From an uncultured Alteromonas sp. (GTDB taxonomy: Bacteria > Pseudomonadota > Gammaproteobacteria > Enterobacterales > Alteromonadaceae): a stretch of DNA of 37,686 nucleotides. Of this stretch, positions 16,926 to 24,779 are shown piece by piece. Below the pieces are notes generated by a model that made no database searches, was not told where the DNA came from, and saw only the letters and a program-made list of their open reading frames with translations. Both the position numbers and the translations under genes were made by a program. Position 1 is the stretch's first letter. Every line of letters begins with the position of its first letter. The stretch spans positions 1-37,686 of the forward strand of contig NZ_CAJXQY010000033.1 in the NCBI RefSeq assembly GCF_913058315.1. The letters run 5' to 3'.

Positions 16926-17079
16926 TTCCTGAACTAAGGCTGAAAGGCTTATTCTGTTGGTCTTAATGACAGGTTGGATAGGTGTCAGGTGGCCCTCATT
17001 TTTGCTGATTTTAAGGCGTAGAAGCGCGCTGCATAAACAGATGAATCACCCAAAATATACGATCAGTTCAGGGCGATTT

Positions 17080-17093
17080 ATCCATATATGAAA
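17080..17093. promoter_or_regulatory. Pectin-locus operator candidate before the TonB receptor
   Basis: ATCCATATATGAAA contains the perfect core CATATATG and the right half GAAA. It lies about 50 bp upstream of the possible -35 element. Confidence 0.5.
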
Positions 17094-17141
17094 TTTAATG
17101 ATTGTTTATGCATATTGGTGAGTGGTTTTGATGGTTTTGTG

Positions 17142-17171
17142 TTGACGAAGGTCTCTGTTGGTCACTAGGAT
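17142..17171 (+). promoter_or_regulatory. Possible sigma70 promoter for the TonB receptor
   Basis: TTGACG, an 18-base spacer, then TAGGAT. It is the best match by eye in this region; the start would be about 75 bp before the ATG. Confidence 0.35.
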
Positions 17172-17255
17172 ACATGCAGTTGTAAACAGAATATTAAAAT
17201 AATGTTTACTTTGACTGGCGTCAAAGCCAGCCTTTGAAAAGCGAACGAGGTTACT

Positions 17256-20200
17256 ATGGAAAACGTCATGGAACGCAACATCACAACAGCCACTCAAGCT
17301 ACGTTAAGTACATCGCGCAAACTGATTGCCACCAGTATTTCTACCATTTTATTAACCGGTGCCTGCTTTGCCAGTGCGCCGGTATGGGCACAGGAATCAG
17401 ATCAGTCTGCCACGCAGCAACAGGCTGACGAATTAAAAGATAAAGACGCCGAGGGCGAAGATACCGAGATTATCGAAGTGAAAGGTATCCGTTTTAGTCA
17501 GCGCAGCGCGTTAGATCGTAAAAAAATGGCTGGCACCATTACCGATTCACTGGTGGCCGAAGATATCGGCATGTTCCCGGACAAAAACGTCGGTGAAGCC
17601 TTACAACGTATTCCGGGTGTTCAGCTCGACCGTGATTTTGGTGAAGGTCAGGGGATCAGTATTCGTGGTGTTGAGCCGGGCCTGCTGCGCGTTGAGGTAA
17701 ACAATGTTTCGGCACAAGGTTTTGGTGGAAGCCGCGCGGTAGATTTTCGTGACATGGCGGCTGAGCTGGTTAAATCTGTTGATGTTATAAAGGGGTCTGA
17801 AGCGCGCCTCACTGAAGGCGGTATCGGCGGTACCGTACAGGTTAATACCCGTAAGCCGAATGAGTTTGATGAAAACTTCCTGTCGGTCAATGCTGAAGGC
17901 CAGTATAACGATCTGATCGACGATCCTAGTAACAAATGGAATGCCACCGGCGTATATAAGTTTAACGACGATCTGGGTGTGCTGGTCAATGTGACCGGAT
18001 CAACCAAAAACACCATGATCCATGCTTTGCGTAATACCGAATGGGCCCGTTTTGCCGACTACGACAACTCGCCGGAAAAGACCTTTGAAGATGCCAACTT
18101 TGCCGACGTCACCGATAAAGCTGCTTGTGCAGACACCGCTGACCAGGCCGCCTGTGAGCAGCAGTGGTTTGACTTTTCGCCGCGTCTGCCTCGCTATGGT
18201 ATCTGGGGCCGAGAGGAAGACCGCCTCAGTGCTAACGTGGTTGTGCAGTATCGTCTCACCGACAATCTGCAAACTCACGCAAGCTACACTCACAATACCC
18301 GCGACAAACAAGCGCTGGACTTAAACCTGCACTTAGAATCGCAATCTGCTGCGCGTATCAACCCGGATTCGGTTGTAGTGGATGATCAGCACAATGTTAC
18401 TTACTTTGAAACGGCGGCAGCTACAGTGACCAACCGGACGCTGGAGTTCGGCTGGGATCAAACGACCGAAATGTACGAGACCGGCTTTGAGTACAGCAAG
18501 GATGCCTGGCGAGTAGAAGGCCAGGTGGCTTACTCGCTGGCCGAGCAGGATATTGACTCACGGGATACCCATATTACCGCTAATGGTGTTGCCGGGGTGC
18601 AGGTTGACCTGGATAGCCGTGGCGCGCCGGAATGGGATTTTAACACCGGTTATATTGTTAACCCTGATGATCCTACCGATACGTCAAATAGCTTTGATGT
18701 CAACGATCCGGCCAGCTATGTGTCTCGCTCACGTTATAAATATGCGCCCAGCCAGGACGAGTCTGACGAAACCATGGCCAAGCTGGATCTGACCTATATC
18801 CCCGATTCAGACTTCCTTACGCTCATCAGAGCCGGTGTGCAGGTGCGTAATCAGGGTTACGAAAATGCTAACTTCCAGTACAACATTATTCGTGATGTGG
18901 GCAGTACCTACGAAAACCCGGAAACCGGCGAATCCATGGAATGGACCATGGAAGACCAAATAGCCCTGATTACCGGCAATACGTTTCAGTCGCCGACTCT
19001 GTTTGATGGTTACAGCCTTGGGGTAGACACCATTGGTAACTATCAGGCGGTAGACACCTACCCCTTTATTGAAGATATTCAGGCGGTCGCGAACGACTTT
19101 ACTACCCGTCAGGACTTAGATGTGCGCACCGGTAACTACAATGTAGAGGTCGATACCCAGGCGATTTACCTGCAAACTAACTTCGAAACCTACATTGGCG
19201 GGATGCGCCTGTGGGGTAACGTGGGTGCCCGTTATGTTGAAACCCAAACGGCGGCGAACGGAGACGTGTTTGAGCGGATTATCGTCGACCAGGTAGATGA
19301 CGACGGCAATGTCCTGACCGATCCGGTTACCGGCGAGCCTTTACCAGGCATCGAAGACACCGATCATCCGGATACCTTTAACGGCCGTAAAACGGTTGAA
19401 GAAGAGTACAACGACTTTCTGCCAAGCTTAAACGTAAACTTAGCGCTCATTGAAGACGAACTGGTACTGTACTTTGGCACCGCCAAAGTGATGTCGCGAC
19501 CTAAAATTACCGACCTCAACGTTAACGCCAGCTGTACTATTTATCGTACCTCGCGTAACGAGCTGGATGACCTGCGGGACTACTGTACTGCAGGTAACCC
19601 GGCATTAAAACCCTACCGTGCCAAACAGTTTGATATCGCTCTGAACTGGTATCCAAATGAAGATACTATTATCTCGGGTGCCTACTTTGTTAAAGATATC
19701 AACAGCTGGGTTATTGATCCGACTACCCGCTTTGATGTGGACTTCTTTAATGACGGACGCTCTTTTGATGTACGCCAAAAAATCAATGGCAGTGGTGTCA
19801 CCACCAAAGGTTTTGAGCTGCAGGCCTCAACCATCTTTAGTTGGTTGCCAGAGCCATTCGATGGCTTCGGGGGCGCGATAAACTTCACCCATATGACTGC
19901 CGATGATGTGGGTTTGTTTAACCAGTTAACCGGTAAGGAACTGCCCTTCCCGTCACAGTCTGAAAACAGCTACAACGTCACCGCGTTTTACGAAACGGAT
20001 ACCTGGAGTTTCCGGGTTGCTTATAACTACCGTGACGAATACCTGATTAATCCGGCTGACCGCTCTGGTAACCCGGTTTTCGTTGACGACTCAGGGTATA
20101 TGGATGCCAAATTTATCTACAACATTACCGATGATTTCCGTGCCTATATCGATGGCCGTAACCTCACCGGTGAAGTGAAGTCATACAACGCTGGCCCACG

Positions 20201-20264
20201 TCGCCTGTCCGACCTGCAATGGGCTGGCCGCGAGTACTCGGTAGGTGTGATTTATCAGTTCTAA
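17256..20264 (+). CDS. TonB-dependent receptor (probable rhamnogalacturonan oligosaccharide uptake)
   Basis: 1002 aa; GAGG lies five bases before the ATG. The long signal peptide is probably cleaved at VWA|QES (res 45/46). An acidic linker leads to a TonB-box-like EIIEVKG. The plug domain shows DKNVGEALQRIPGVQLDRD, ISIRGVEPG and GGIGGTVQVNTRKP. The barrel ends with the outer-membrane signal YSVGVIYQF. The plug lacks the common GMG motif and begins like the 'PAHKNV' TonB receptors used for glycans. Position at the head of GH42 and RhaM, inside an RG-I gene block, makes RG-I or galactan-decorated oligomers the likely cargo (inference). Confidence 0.92.
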   Translation: MENVMERNITTATQATLSTSRKLIATSISTILLTGACFASAPVWAQESDQSATQQQADELKDKDAEGEDTEIIEVKGIRFSQRSALDRKKMAGTITDSLVAEDIGMFPDKNVGEALQRIPGVQLDRDFGEGQGISIRGVEPGLLRVEVNNVSAQGFGGSRAVDFRDMAAELVKSVDVIKGSEARLTEGGIGGTVQVNTRKPNEFDENFLSVNAEGQYNDLIDDPSNKWNATGVYKFNDDLGVLVNVTGSTKNTMIHALRNTEWARFADYDNSPEKTFEDANFADVTDKAACADTADQAACEQQWFDFSPRLPRYGIWGREEDRLSANVVVQYRLTDNLQTHASYTHNTRDKQALDLNLHLESQSAARINPDSVVVDDQHNVTYFETAAATVTNRTLEFGWDQTTEMYETGFEYSKDAWRVEGQVAYSLAEQDIDSRDTHITANGVAGVQVDLDSRGAPEWDFNTGYIVNPDDPTDTSNSFDVNDPASYVSRSRYKYAPSQDESDETMAKLDLTYIPDSDFLTLIRAGVQVRNQGYENANFQYNIIRDVGSTYENPETGESMEWTMEDQIALITGNTFQSPTLFDGYSLGVDTIGNYQAVDTYPFIEDIQAVANDFTTRQDLDVRTGNYNVEVDTQAIYLQTNFETYIGGMRLWGNVGARYVETQTAANGDVFERIIVDQVDDDGNVLTDPVTGEPLPGIEDTDHPDTFNGRKTVEEEYNDFLPSLNVNLALIEDELVLYFGTAKVMSRPKITDLNVNASCTIYRTSRNELDDLRDYCTAGNPALKPYRAKQFDIALNWYPNEDTIISGAYFVKDINSWVIDPTTRFDVDFFNDGRSFDVRQKINGSGVTTKGFELQASTIFSWLPEPFDGFGGAINFTHMTADDVGLFNQLTGKELPFPSQSENSYNVTAFYETDTWSFRVAYNYRDEYLINPADRSGNPVFVDDSGYMDAKFIYNITDDFRAYIDGRNLTGEVKSYNAGPRRLSDLQWAGREYSVGVIYQF

Positions 20265-20288
20265 GCAGCATAAACAGTGATTTAAGCA

Positions 20289-20312
20289 GGGGCATCATTG
20301 ATGCCCCTTTTG
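20289..20312 (+). terminator. Terminator-like hairpin between the TonB receptor and GH42
   Basis: 8-bp stem GGGGCATC/GATGCCCC with a 3-base loop and TTTT after it, 25 bp past the receptor stop and just before the GH42 ribosome site. It probably attenuates read-through, so the receptor is made in excess over GH42. Confidence 0.7.
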
Positions 20313-20333
20313 CGGTTAATCAAGGAATTCTCT

Positions 20334-22469
20334 ATGCCTTCATTTTCACGACGCGATCTATTTTGTCTGGCCGGTAAAAGTGCTGTGTTAGGCACTTTTA
20401 TGGCGCCTTTATCGCACAATGCACTGGCGGCTGCTGCGGCTGTTTCGCGCCCGTATAAAATCAACAAGCTCATTCATGGTGTGGCGTACTACCCAGAGTT
20501 ATGGCCGGATGCTGATGTGGATGCCGACATTGCCGAAATGCAATCGTTAGGCATCAACCTGGTACGCATGGCCGAGTTTGCCTGGTCGACCATGGAAACT
20601 ACGCCCGGCGATTATGACTTTAGGTTATTTAAAACGGTGATGGATAAAATGCATGCCGCCGGGATTGATGTGGTGCTCTGTACACCAACCGCAACACCTC
20701 CCGCATGGCTGACTCACAATCATCCCGAGCGATGCCATAGAAACGCCAAGGGGACAGTCATGAGTCATGGCGCGCGTCAGCACGCCAGCTATGAGCACCC
20801 GGCGGTCCGGGAAGCCTGCTTTAGTATCATTCGCCGCATGTCCCATGAACTCGGCCGCCACCCGGCGCTGATTGGCTGGCAATTAGATAACGAAATGAAA
20901 GCCCATTTGGCAGAAGATTTCAGTGATGCCGCTATTGCCAACTGGCGTAAGTGGTTGCAACAACGCTTCGGTACCATTGAGGCACTTAACGAAGCCTGGG
21001 GCACCCATATCTGGAGTCAGCATTACAATAATTTTGACCAGGTGCCCGCGCCGGTGACGACGCCGTTTTTGCATAATGCCTCGCTCATCACCGCGTATAA
21101 ACTCTTTTGCCGCGAGAATGTAGCGGATTTTATGCTGGCGCAGCGTAACGTCATCCGCGAGTTTTCGGATTTACCGATTACGCACAACGACAACCCGGCA
21201 TTTAATATTCATCATGAACGCTCCATGCAGGCGCTGGATTTTGCCGCCTATGATGCCTATCCAACCGCTGAGCAATGGTCGACACTGGTATTTCGTTCTG
21301 ACCTGTATCGAGCCGCTATTCCCGGCCGGCCATTCTGGCTCATGGAAACCAGCGTGGCCCACAATGGCTGGTTGGGCAATCATCAGCCTATTCACCCGGA
21401 GGGCTTTTTAGCCGCCGAGGCGAGTTTGATTTATGCCCTTGGTGGAGAAGGGTTTTGCTACTGGTTATGGCGTCAGCAACGCAGCGGCGCGGAGCTTCCC
21501 CATAGCGCCGTAAAAAGTGCCTGGAACGCTCCATCTATCGGCTATCACGAAGTGAAAAAAGTCAGTGAAGCTAAACAGCAACTTGAACCAACATTGCTCA
21601 GTTCAACACTGATTACCCCTGAAGTAGCGGTGACGTACTCGGATCATGCCCGCGCCATGTTTGAAACCGAACCTTTGGATAAGCGTGCCGGTTTCCCTAA
21701 CCGTTATCGTGGCATTATCGAAATGTGGCATAAACAGTTACTGGATGCAGGCTTACATCGCGAGGCCCGTTTTGAGGGCGCATCCTTAGACGGATTAAAG
21801 CTACTGATTACCCCTGCCATGCCCTATGTGAGTGAGGCATTTTTAATTCGTGCTGAGGCCTTTATGCAGCGCGGCGGGATTTGGATTGCCGGACCTGTTA
21901 CCGGCACGCGCGGCAAAGAACATACGGTGCCGGTAGAGGCGGGTCTTGGCTTACTGGAGAAAATGGCCGGTGTGAGCACCCAGTATGTACTACCACTTAC
22001 TGACACCAAAGCCCAAGGTGAATTGCTGGGTGTGGAAAGTGAGCTGAGTGGTTGGTGCGCCGCGGTAAAAGCGAAAGCAGGCACGAGTATTGTAGGTACC
22101 ATCACCAAAGGTCGTGCCACAGGACTCGCCTTTGCCACCGAGCGCCCAATAGGTAAAGGCAAGCTGGTAATGTTAGGCGCGCAACCTCACGGGGATAACA
22201 GCGATGCAATGCTCAACCGGCTGATTAGGCATTATGCTCAGCAGGCCGGGGTGAAAATGCGCTTTGACGTACCTGAGGGCATAGTCATAGTGCCGCGAAA
22301 AAGCTCGCAGGGTAAACTGCTGTGGATAGTGCTGAATATGCTCAATGAGAGCAAAACCGTTTCGCTACCCGGTGGGGCTACCGATATGCTCAGTGGTCAA
22401 ACACTGGGCCCCTCCACGTTGCTGAGCCCTTACGCCCGATTAATTGTTAACACCAATCAGGAGGCCTGA
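20334..22469 (+). CDS. Tat-exported GH42 beta-galactosidase
   Basis: 711 aa from the ATG at 20334, chosen for AAGGA seven bases upstream and because it yields a twin-arginine signal (SRRDLF, res 5-10, then a hydrophobic stretch to about 35). An earlier in-frame ATG at 20298 lies inside the hairpin. GH42 features are [11 protein letters not shown], acid/base E187 in WQLDNEM and nucleophile E338 in WLMETS, followed by the trimerisation/glutaminase-like domain and a small C-terminal domain. It should remove beta-galactose from RG-I galactan or arabinogalactan side chains. Most GH42 enzymes are cytoplasmic, so export of a folded enzyme is notable. The stop overlaps the RhaM ATG by one base (TGATG). 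Confidence 0.9.
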   Translation: MPSFSRRDLFCLAGKSAVLGTFMAPLSHNALAAAAAVSRPYKINKLIHGVAYYPELWPDADVDADIAEMQSLGINLVRMAEFAWSTMETTPGDYDFRLFKTVMDKMHAAGIDVVLCTPTATPPAWLTHNHPERCHRNAKGTVMSHGARQHASYEHPAVREACFSIIRRMSHELGRHPALIGWQLDNEMKAHLAEDFSDAAIANWRKWLQQRFGTIEALNEAWGTHIWSQHYNNFDQVPAPVTTPFLHNASLITAYKLFCRENVADFMLAQRNVIREFSDLPITHNDNPAFNIHHERSMQALDFAAYDAYPTAEQWSTLVFRSDLYRAAIPGRPFWLMETSVAHNGWLGNHQPIHPEGFLAAEASLIYALGGEGFCYWLWRQQRSGAELPHSAVKSAWNAPSIGYHEVKKVSEAKQQLEPTLLSSTLITPEVAVTYSDHARAMFETEPLDKRAGFPNRYRGIIEMWHKQLLDAGLHREARFEGASLDGLKLLITPAMPYVSEAFLIRAEAFMQRGGIWIAGPVTGTRGKEHTVPVEAGLGLLEKMAGVSTQYVLPLTDTKAQGELLGVESELSGWCAAVKAKAGTSIVGTITKGRATGLAFATERPIGKGKLVMLGAQPHGDNSDAMLNRLIRHYAQQAGVKMRFDVPEGIVIVPRKSSQGKLLWIVLNMLNESKTVSLPGGATDMLSGQTLGPSTLLSPYARLIVNTNQEA

Positions 22470-22783
22470 TGGAAAAAATTGCTTTTGTTATGCAGCTTAA
22501 CCCTGGCTGTGAAAAAGAGTACGAGCGTCGCCACGATGAGATTTGGCCGGAACTGGTAACCGAACTCAAAGCCGCGGGTATAGAGGATTACTCCATTTTT
22601 TTGCACCCCGAAACACTACAGCTGTTTGGTGTTTTGTGGCGTAGTGATGAGCATGGTATGGATGATTTACCCGCCACCGGGATAATGCAAAAATGGTGGG
22701 CGTATATGGGCGATATTATGGCTCATAACAGTGATAACAGCCCGGTAACGCAACCGCTCACCCGGGTATTTCATTTACCCTGA
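22469..22783 (+). CDS. rhaM: L-rhamnose mutarotase
   Basis: 104 aa, the family's normal length. The active-site His22 (RRHDEIWPE) and the WW pair W76/W77 ([12 protein letters not shown]) match E. coli RhaM. It interconverts alpha and beta L-rhamnose before isomerisation. It is translationally coupled to GH42, with AGGAGG in front of the ATG. It supplies the rhamnose half of RG-I breakdown; the rhamnose isomerase/kinase or dehydrogenase genes are not in this window. Confidence 0.92.
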   Translation: MEKIAFVMQLNPGCEKEYERRHDEIWPELVTELKAAGIEDYSIFLHPETLQLFGVLWRSDEHGMDDLPATGIMQKWWAYMGDIMAHNSDNSPVTQPLTRVFHLP

Positions 22784-22974
22784 CAGAGCGGTTTGAAAAA
22801 TGGGTGACTGGAACAGCGCACTGCTATGCGGATTAGTATTAACACTCAATGTGCATAAGGAGTAAAGCCTGTTTAACCCTTTCGCCCTTCCTCGGTTTGC
22901 CCGGCACCCTAGCGGGTGAAGCGGGTACCAATCAACGCCGGGAGTAGTGAAGTTTGCATTTTACGCTGCCGGTA

Positions 22975-22988
22975 TTTCAGATATGAAA
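22975..22988. promoter_or_regulatory. Pectin-locus operator candidate before the RpiB-like gene
   Basis: TTTCAGATATGAAA has two perfect TTTC/GAAA arms. It is identical in all 14 bases to the copy at 31808-31821, and lies 92 bp before the ATG at 23080. Confidence 0.6.
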
Positions 22989-23079
22989 ATTAAAAGCGTT
23001 AAAGCCCTGTTCGCGTATTATTTGCTGAACAATGATGATAGCGTCCGTGCTTTAAAGTTATACAAGCTTGAGGGTTGCC

Positions 23080-23718
23080 ATGAAAGTAGCGTTGATGATG
23101 GAAAATAGCCAGGCGTCAAAAAATTCAATAGTGCTAAACGAGCTGCAAAGTGTTGCAGATGAGTTAGGTCATGAAGTTTACAACGTAGGGATGAACAGCG
23201 AAGATGATCATCATCTTACCTATGTCCATTTAGGCATTATGGCCGGCGCGTTGCTGAACGCTAATGCAGTCGATTTTGTTTTTGCTGGTTGTGGTACAGG
23301 TCAGGGAGCTCTGATGTCGCTCAATGCTCAGCCTGGTGTGTATTGTGGTTATTGTATCGATCCGTCTGATGCTTTTTTGTTTAATCAGGTGAATAACGGC
23401 AATGCATTAGCCCTGCCTTTTGCTAAGGGATTTGGCTGGGGTGCTGAACTTAACGCGCGGTACATTTTTGAAAAGTCACTGACCGGCGGCCGCGGTGAGG
23501 GGTATCCTGTTGAAAGACGTGAACCGCAAGTTAAGAATGCAGGTATTCTTGCCGAGTTAAAGACCGCATTAGCGGCAGACAGCTATGTTGATACCTTGCG
23601 TAAAATAGACCAGGAGCTGGTTAAAGTTGCCTTCACCGGTGAACGTTTTCAGCGCTGTCTTTTTGATAACAGCCAGGATGACGAGCTTAATCAATACGTT
23701 AAAAGTCTGGTCGCGTAA
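23080..23718 (+). CDS. RpiB/LacA/LacB-family sugar isomerase
   Basis: 212 aa from the ATG at 23080 (GAGG six bases upstream; an earlier in-frame TTG is part of that ribosome region). The RpiB signature is visible: VDFVFAGCGTGQGALMSLN, with the active-site Cys71 and the CGTGxG loop. It is longer than classical RpiB (about 150 aa), with a C-terminal extension of about 60 residues. Members isomerise ribose- or galactose-6-phosphates. One branch, DhuI of Streptococcus, isomerises the unsaturated-uronate product DKI. In this pectin setting either a DhuI-like role parallel to KduI or another sugar is possible. It is a single-gene unit with its own operator and a terminator-like hairpin after it. 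Confidence 0.8.
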   Translation: MKVALMMENSQASKNSIVLNELQSVADELGHEVYNVGMNSEDDHHLTYVHLGIMAGALLNANAVDFVFAGCGTGQGALMSLNAQPGVYCGYCIDPSDAFLFNQVNNGNALALPFAKGFGWGAELNARYIFEKSLTGGRGEGYPVERREPQVKNAGILAELKTALAADSYVDTLRKIDQELVKVAFTGERFQRCLFDNSQDDELNQYVKSLVA

Positions 23719-23727
23719 GCTATTGCA

Positions 23728-23747
23728 GCGGGCGTGGTGACGCCCGC
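23728..23747. terminator. Bidirectional terminator-like hairpin between convergent genes
   Basis: 8-bp GC stem GCGGGCGT/ACGCCCGC with loop GGTG, between the RpiB-like stop (23718) and the DUF1961 stop (23787). T runs are weak on both sides. Confidence 0.5.
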
Positions 23748-23786
23748 TTACGTCTAATTACCACCCTTTCGGCATATCCTTCGTTA

Positions 23787-24578
23787 TTATTCAATTGCCC
23801 AGACACTAAAGTTGCGATACTGAAAGTGTGTCCATTGCATTTGTCTGAAACCAATGTGGCCGCTGGTATAGGGCGCCCCGGTATTGACTCCGTCGATAAC
23901 CGGTTGGTTGTCGGTGTAATCAATCACTTTGTTGTCATCAACAAAGAGCTGAATGTGGTTATGGTGCTTAACCAATCTAACCTGATGCACTTTATCTGAG
24001 TAGGTCGGGATCCCTACCTTGCCCTCTTGTAACAAGGTAAACGTGTTGTTTTTGCGTAAATTGGCATGGCCGCGGTCCGGGTTATGTGCGGCATTAGCGT
24101 AATAAGAAATGTGATAACTGTTGATCCGGCCTTCAGTGTACTGGCTAAAAGTACCGTCACGGGCGGGTAACGACGGGTCAAAAATGCTTTCGCCATCGAC
24201 CCCTTTGGCGGCGAAAAATACAATGGTCAGGCCGGCATCGGTTGTTAGTGGTTGTGCCTGCCATTCTGCAATAAAGCTATCCGGAAACTCTACAGGGCAC
24301 CAAAACACATGGTGCATGGCTTCATCCGGTGAATACATCTGCATCCAACCATCCTTAAAGGTCAGCTCACCAGGGCCTTCCATCACCCAATCGGCAATGC
24401 TGGCAGGACTGGACAAAGGATTGCTGTATAGCAGAGCACCTTTTTCCACCGTACCGGTTAACGCTGATTCGGTGGCGGTGGGTGTGTTGTTGCTGCTTGT
24501 TGCCGGCTGCTTTGAACAACCTGCAGCGGCAGTCACCAATAACAGGCAAACAAGCCAACGCGGGTAACGAGTGTTCAT
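23787..24578 (-). CDS. YesU-like DUF1961 lipoprotein
   Basis: 263 aa with a lipoprotein signal, VTAAAGC (lipid Cys21). The body shows the DUF1961 pattern of a concanavalin-like sandwich: HHVFWCPVEFPDSF, GLTIVFFAAKG, DGTFSQYTEGRINSYH, HQVRLVKHHNHIQLFVDD and SGHIGFRQM. Its Bacillus subtilis relative yesU lies in the rhamnogalacturonan cluster, and the same association appears here. Function is not established; a glycan-binding or catalytic role on RG-I fragments is inferred. It is the only minus-strand gene of the pectin block and diverges from the PL26 lyase. A TTTCATATGTGAAT site lies between them. AGAGGA lies about 10 bases before the ATG. Confidence 0.8.
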   Translation of the reverse strand: MNTRYPRWLVCLLLVTAAAGCSKQPATSSNNTPTATESALTGTVEKGALLYSNPLSSPASIADWVMEGPGELTFKDGWMQMYSPDEAMHHVFWCPVEFPDSFIAEWQAQPLTTDAGLTIVFFAAKGVDGESIFDPSLPARDGTFSQYTEGRINSYHISYYANAAHNPDRGHANLRKNNTFTLLQEGKVGIPTYSDKVHQVRLVKHHNHIQLFVDDNKVIDYTDNQPVIDGVNTGAPYTSGHIGFRQMQWTHFQYRNFSVWAIE

Positions 24579-24622
24579 GACGATGAGTTCCTCTGGGTTG
24601 AAAATCCAAACTACTGCGCGAG

Positions 24623-24636
24623 TTTCATATGTGAAT
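24623..24636. promoter_or_regulatory. Pectin-locus operator candidate between DUF1961 and PL26
   Basis: TTTCATATGTGAAT has one arm mismatch. It lies 45 bp from the DUF1961 start and 144 bp from the PL26 start, so it could serve both divergent genes. Confidence 0.55.
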
Positions 24637-24779
24637 CAATTAAACCAATAATCTTCGGCTTATTTATCGCAATTTGATTAATTTATGATACTAATTAATC
24701 ATAAATTAACAAAATGTTAAACAAATCGCTCAATGTCAATCATAATTTGAGTGGATGTAATACAGCGCTGGAGTACACA

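Larger units (their letters stand above)
16863..17255. other. Intergenic region before the second TonB receptor
   Basis: This 393-bp stretch contains a terminator-like hairpin (16893-16916), an operator-like palindrome (17080-17093), a possible sigma70 promoter (17142-17171) and the receptor leader with GAGG before the ATG. No small gene is evident. Confidence 0.6.

Noticed and set aside
22906..22919. Hairpin CACCC-TAGC-GGGTG as a terminator after RhaM
   Set aside because: Only 5 bp, about 120 bp past the stop and with no T run.
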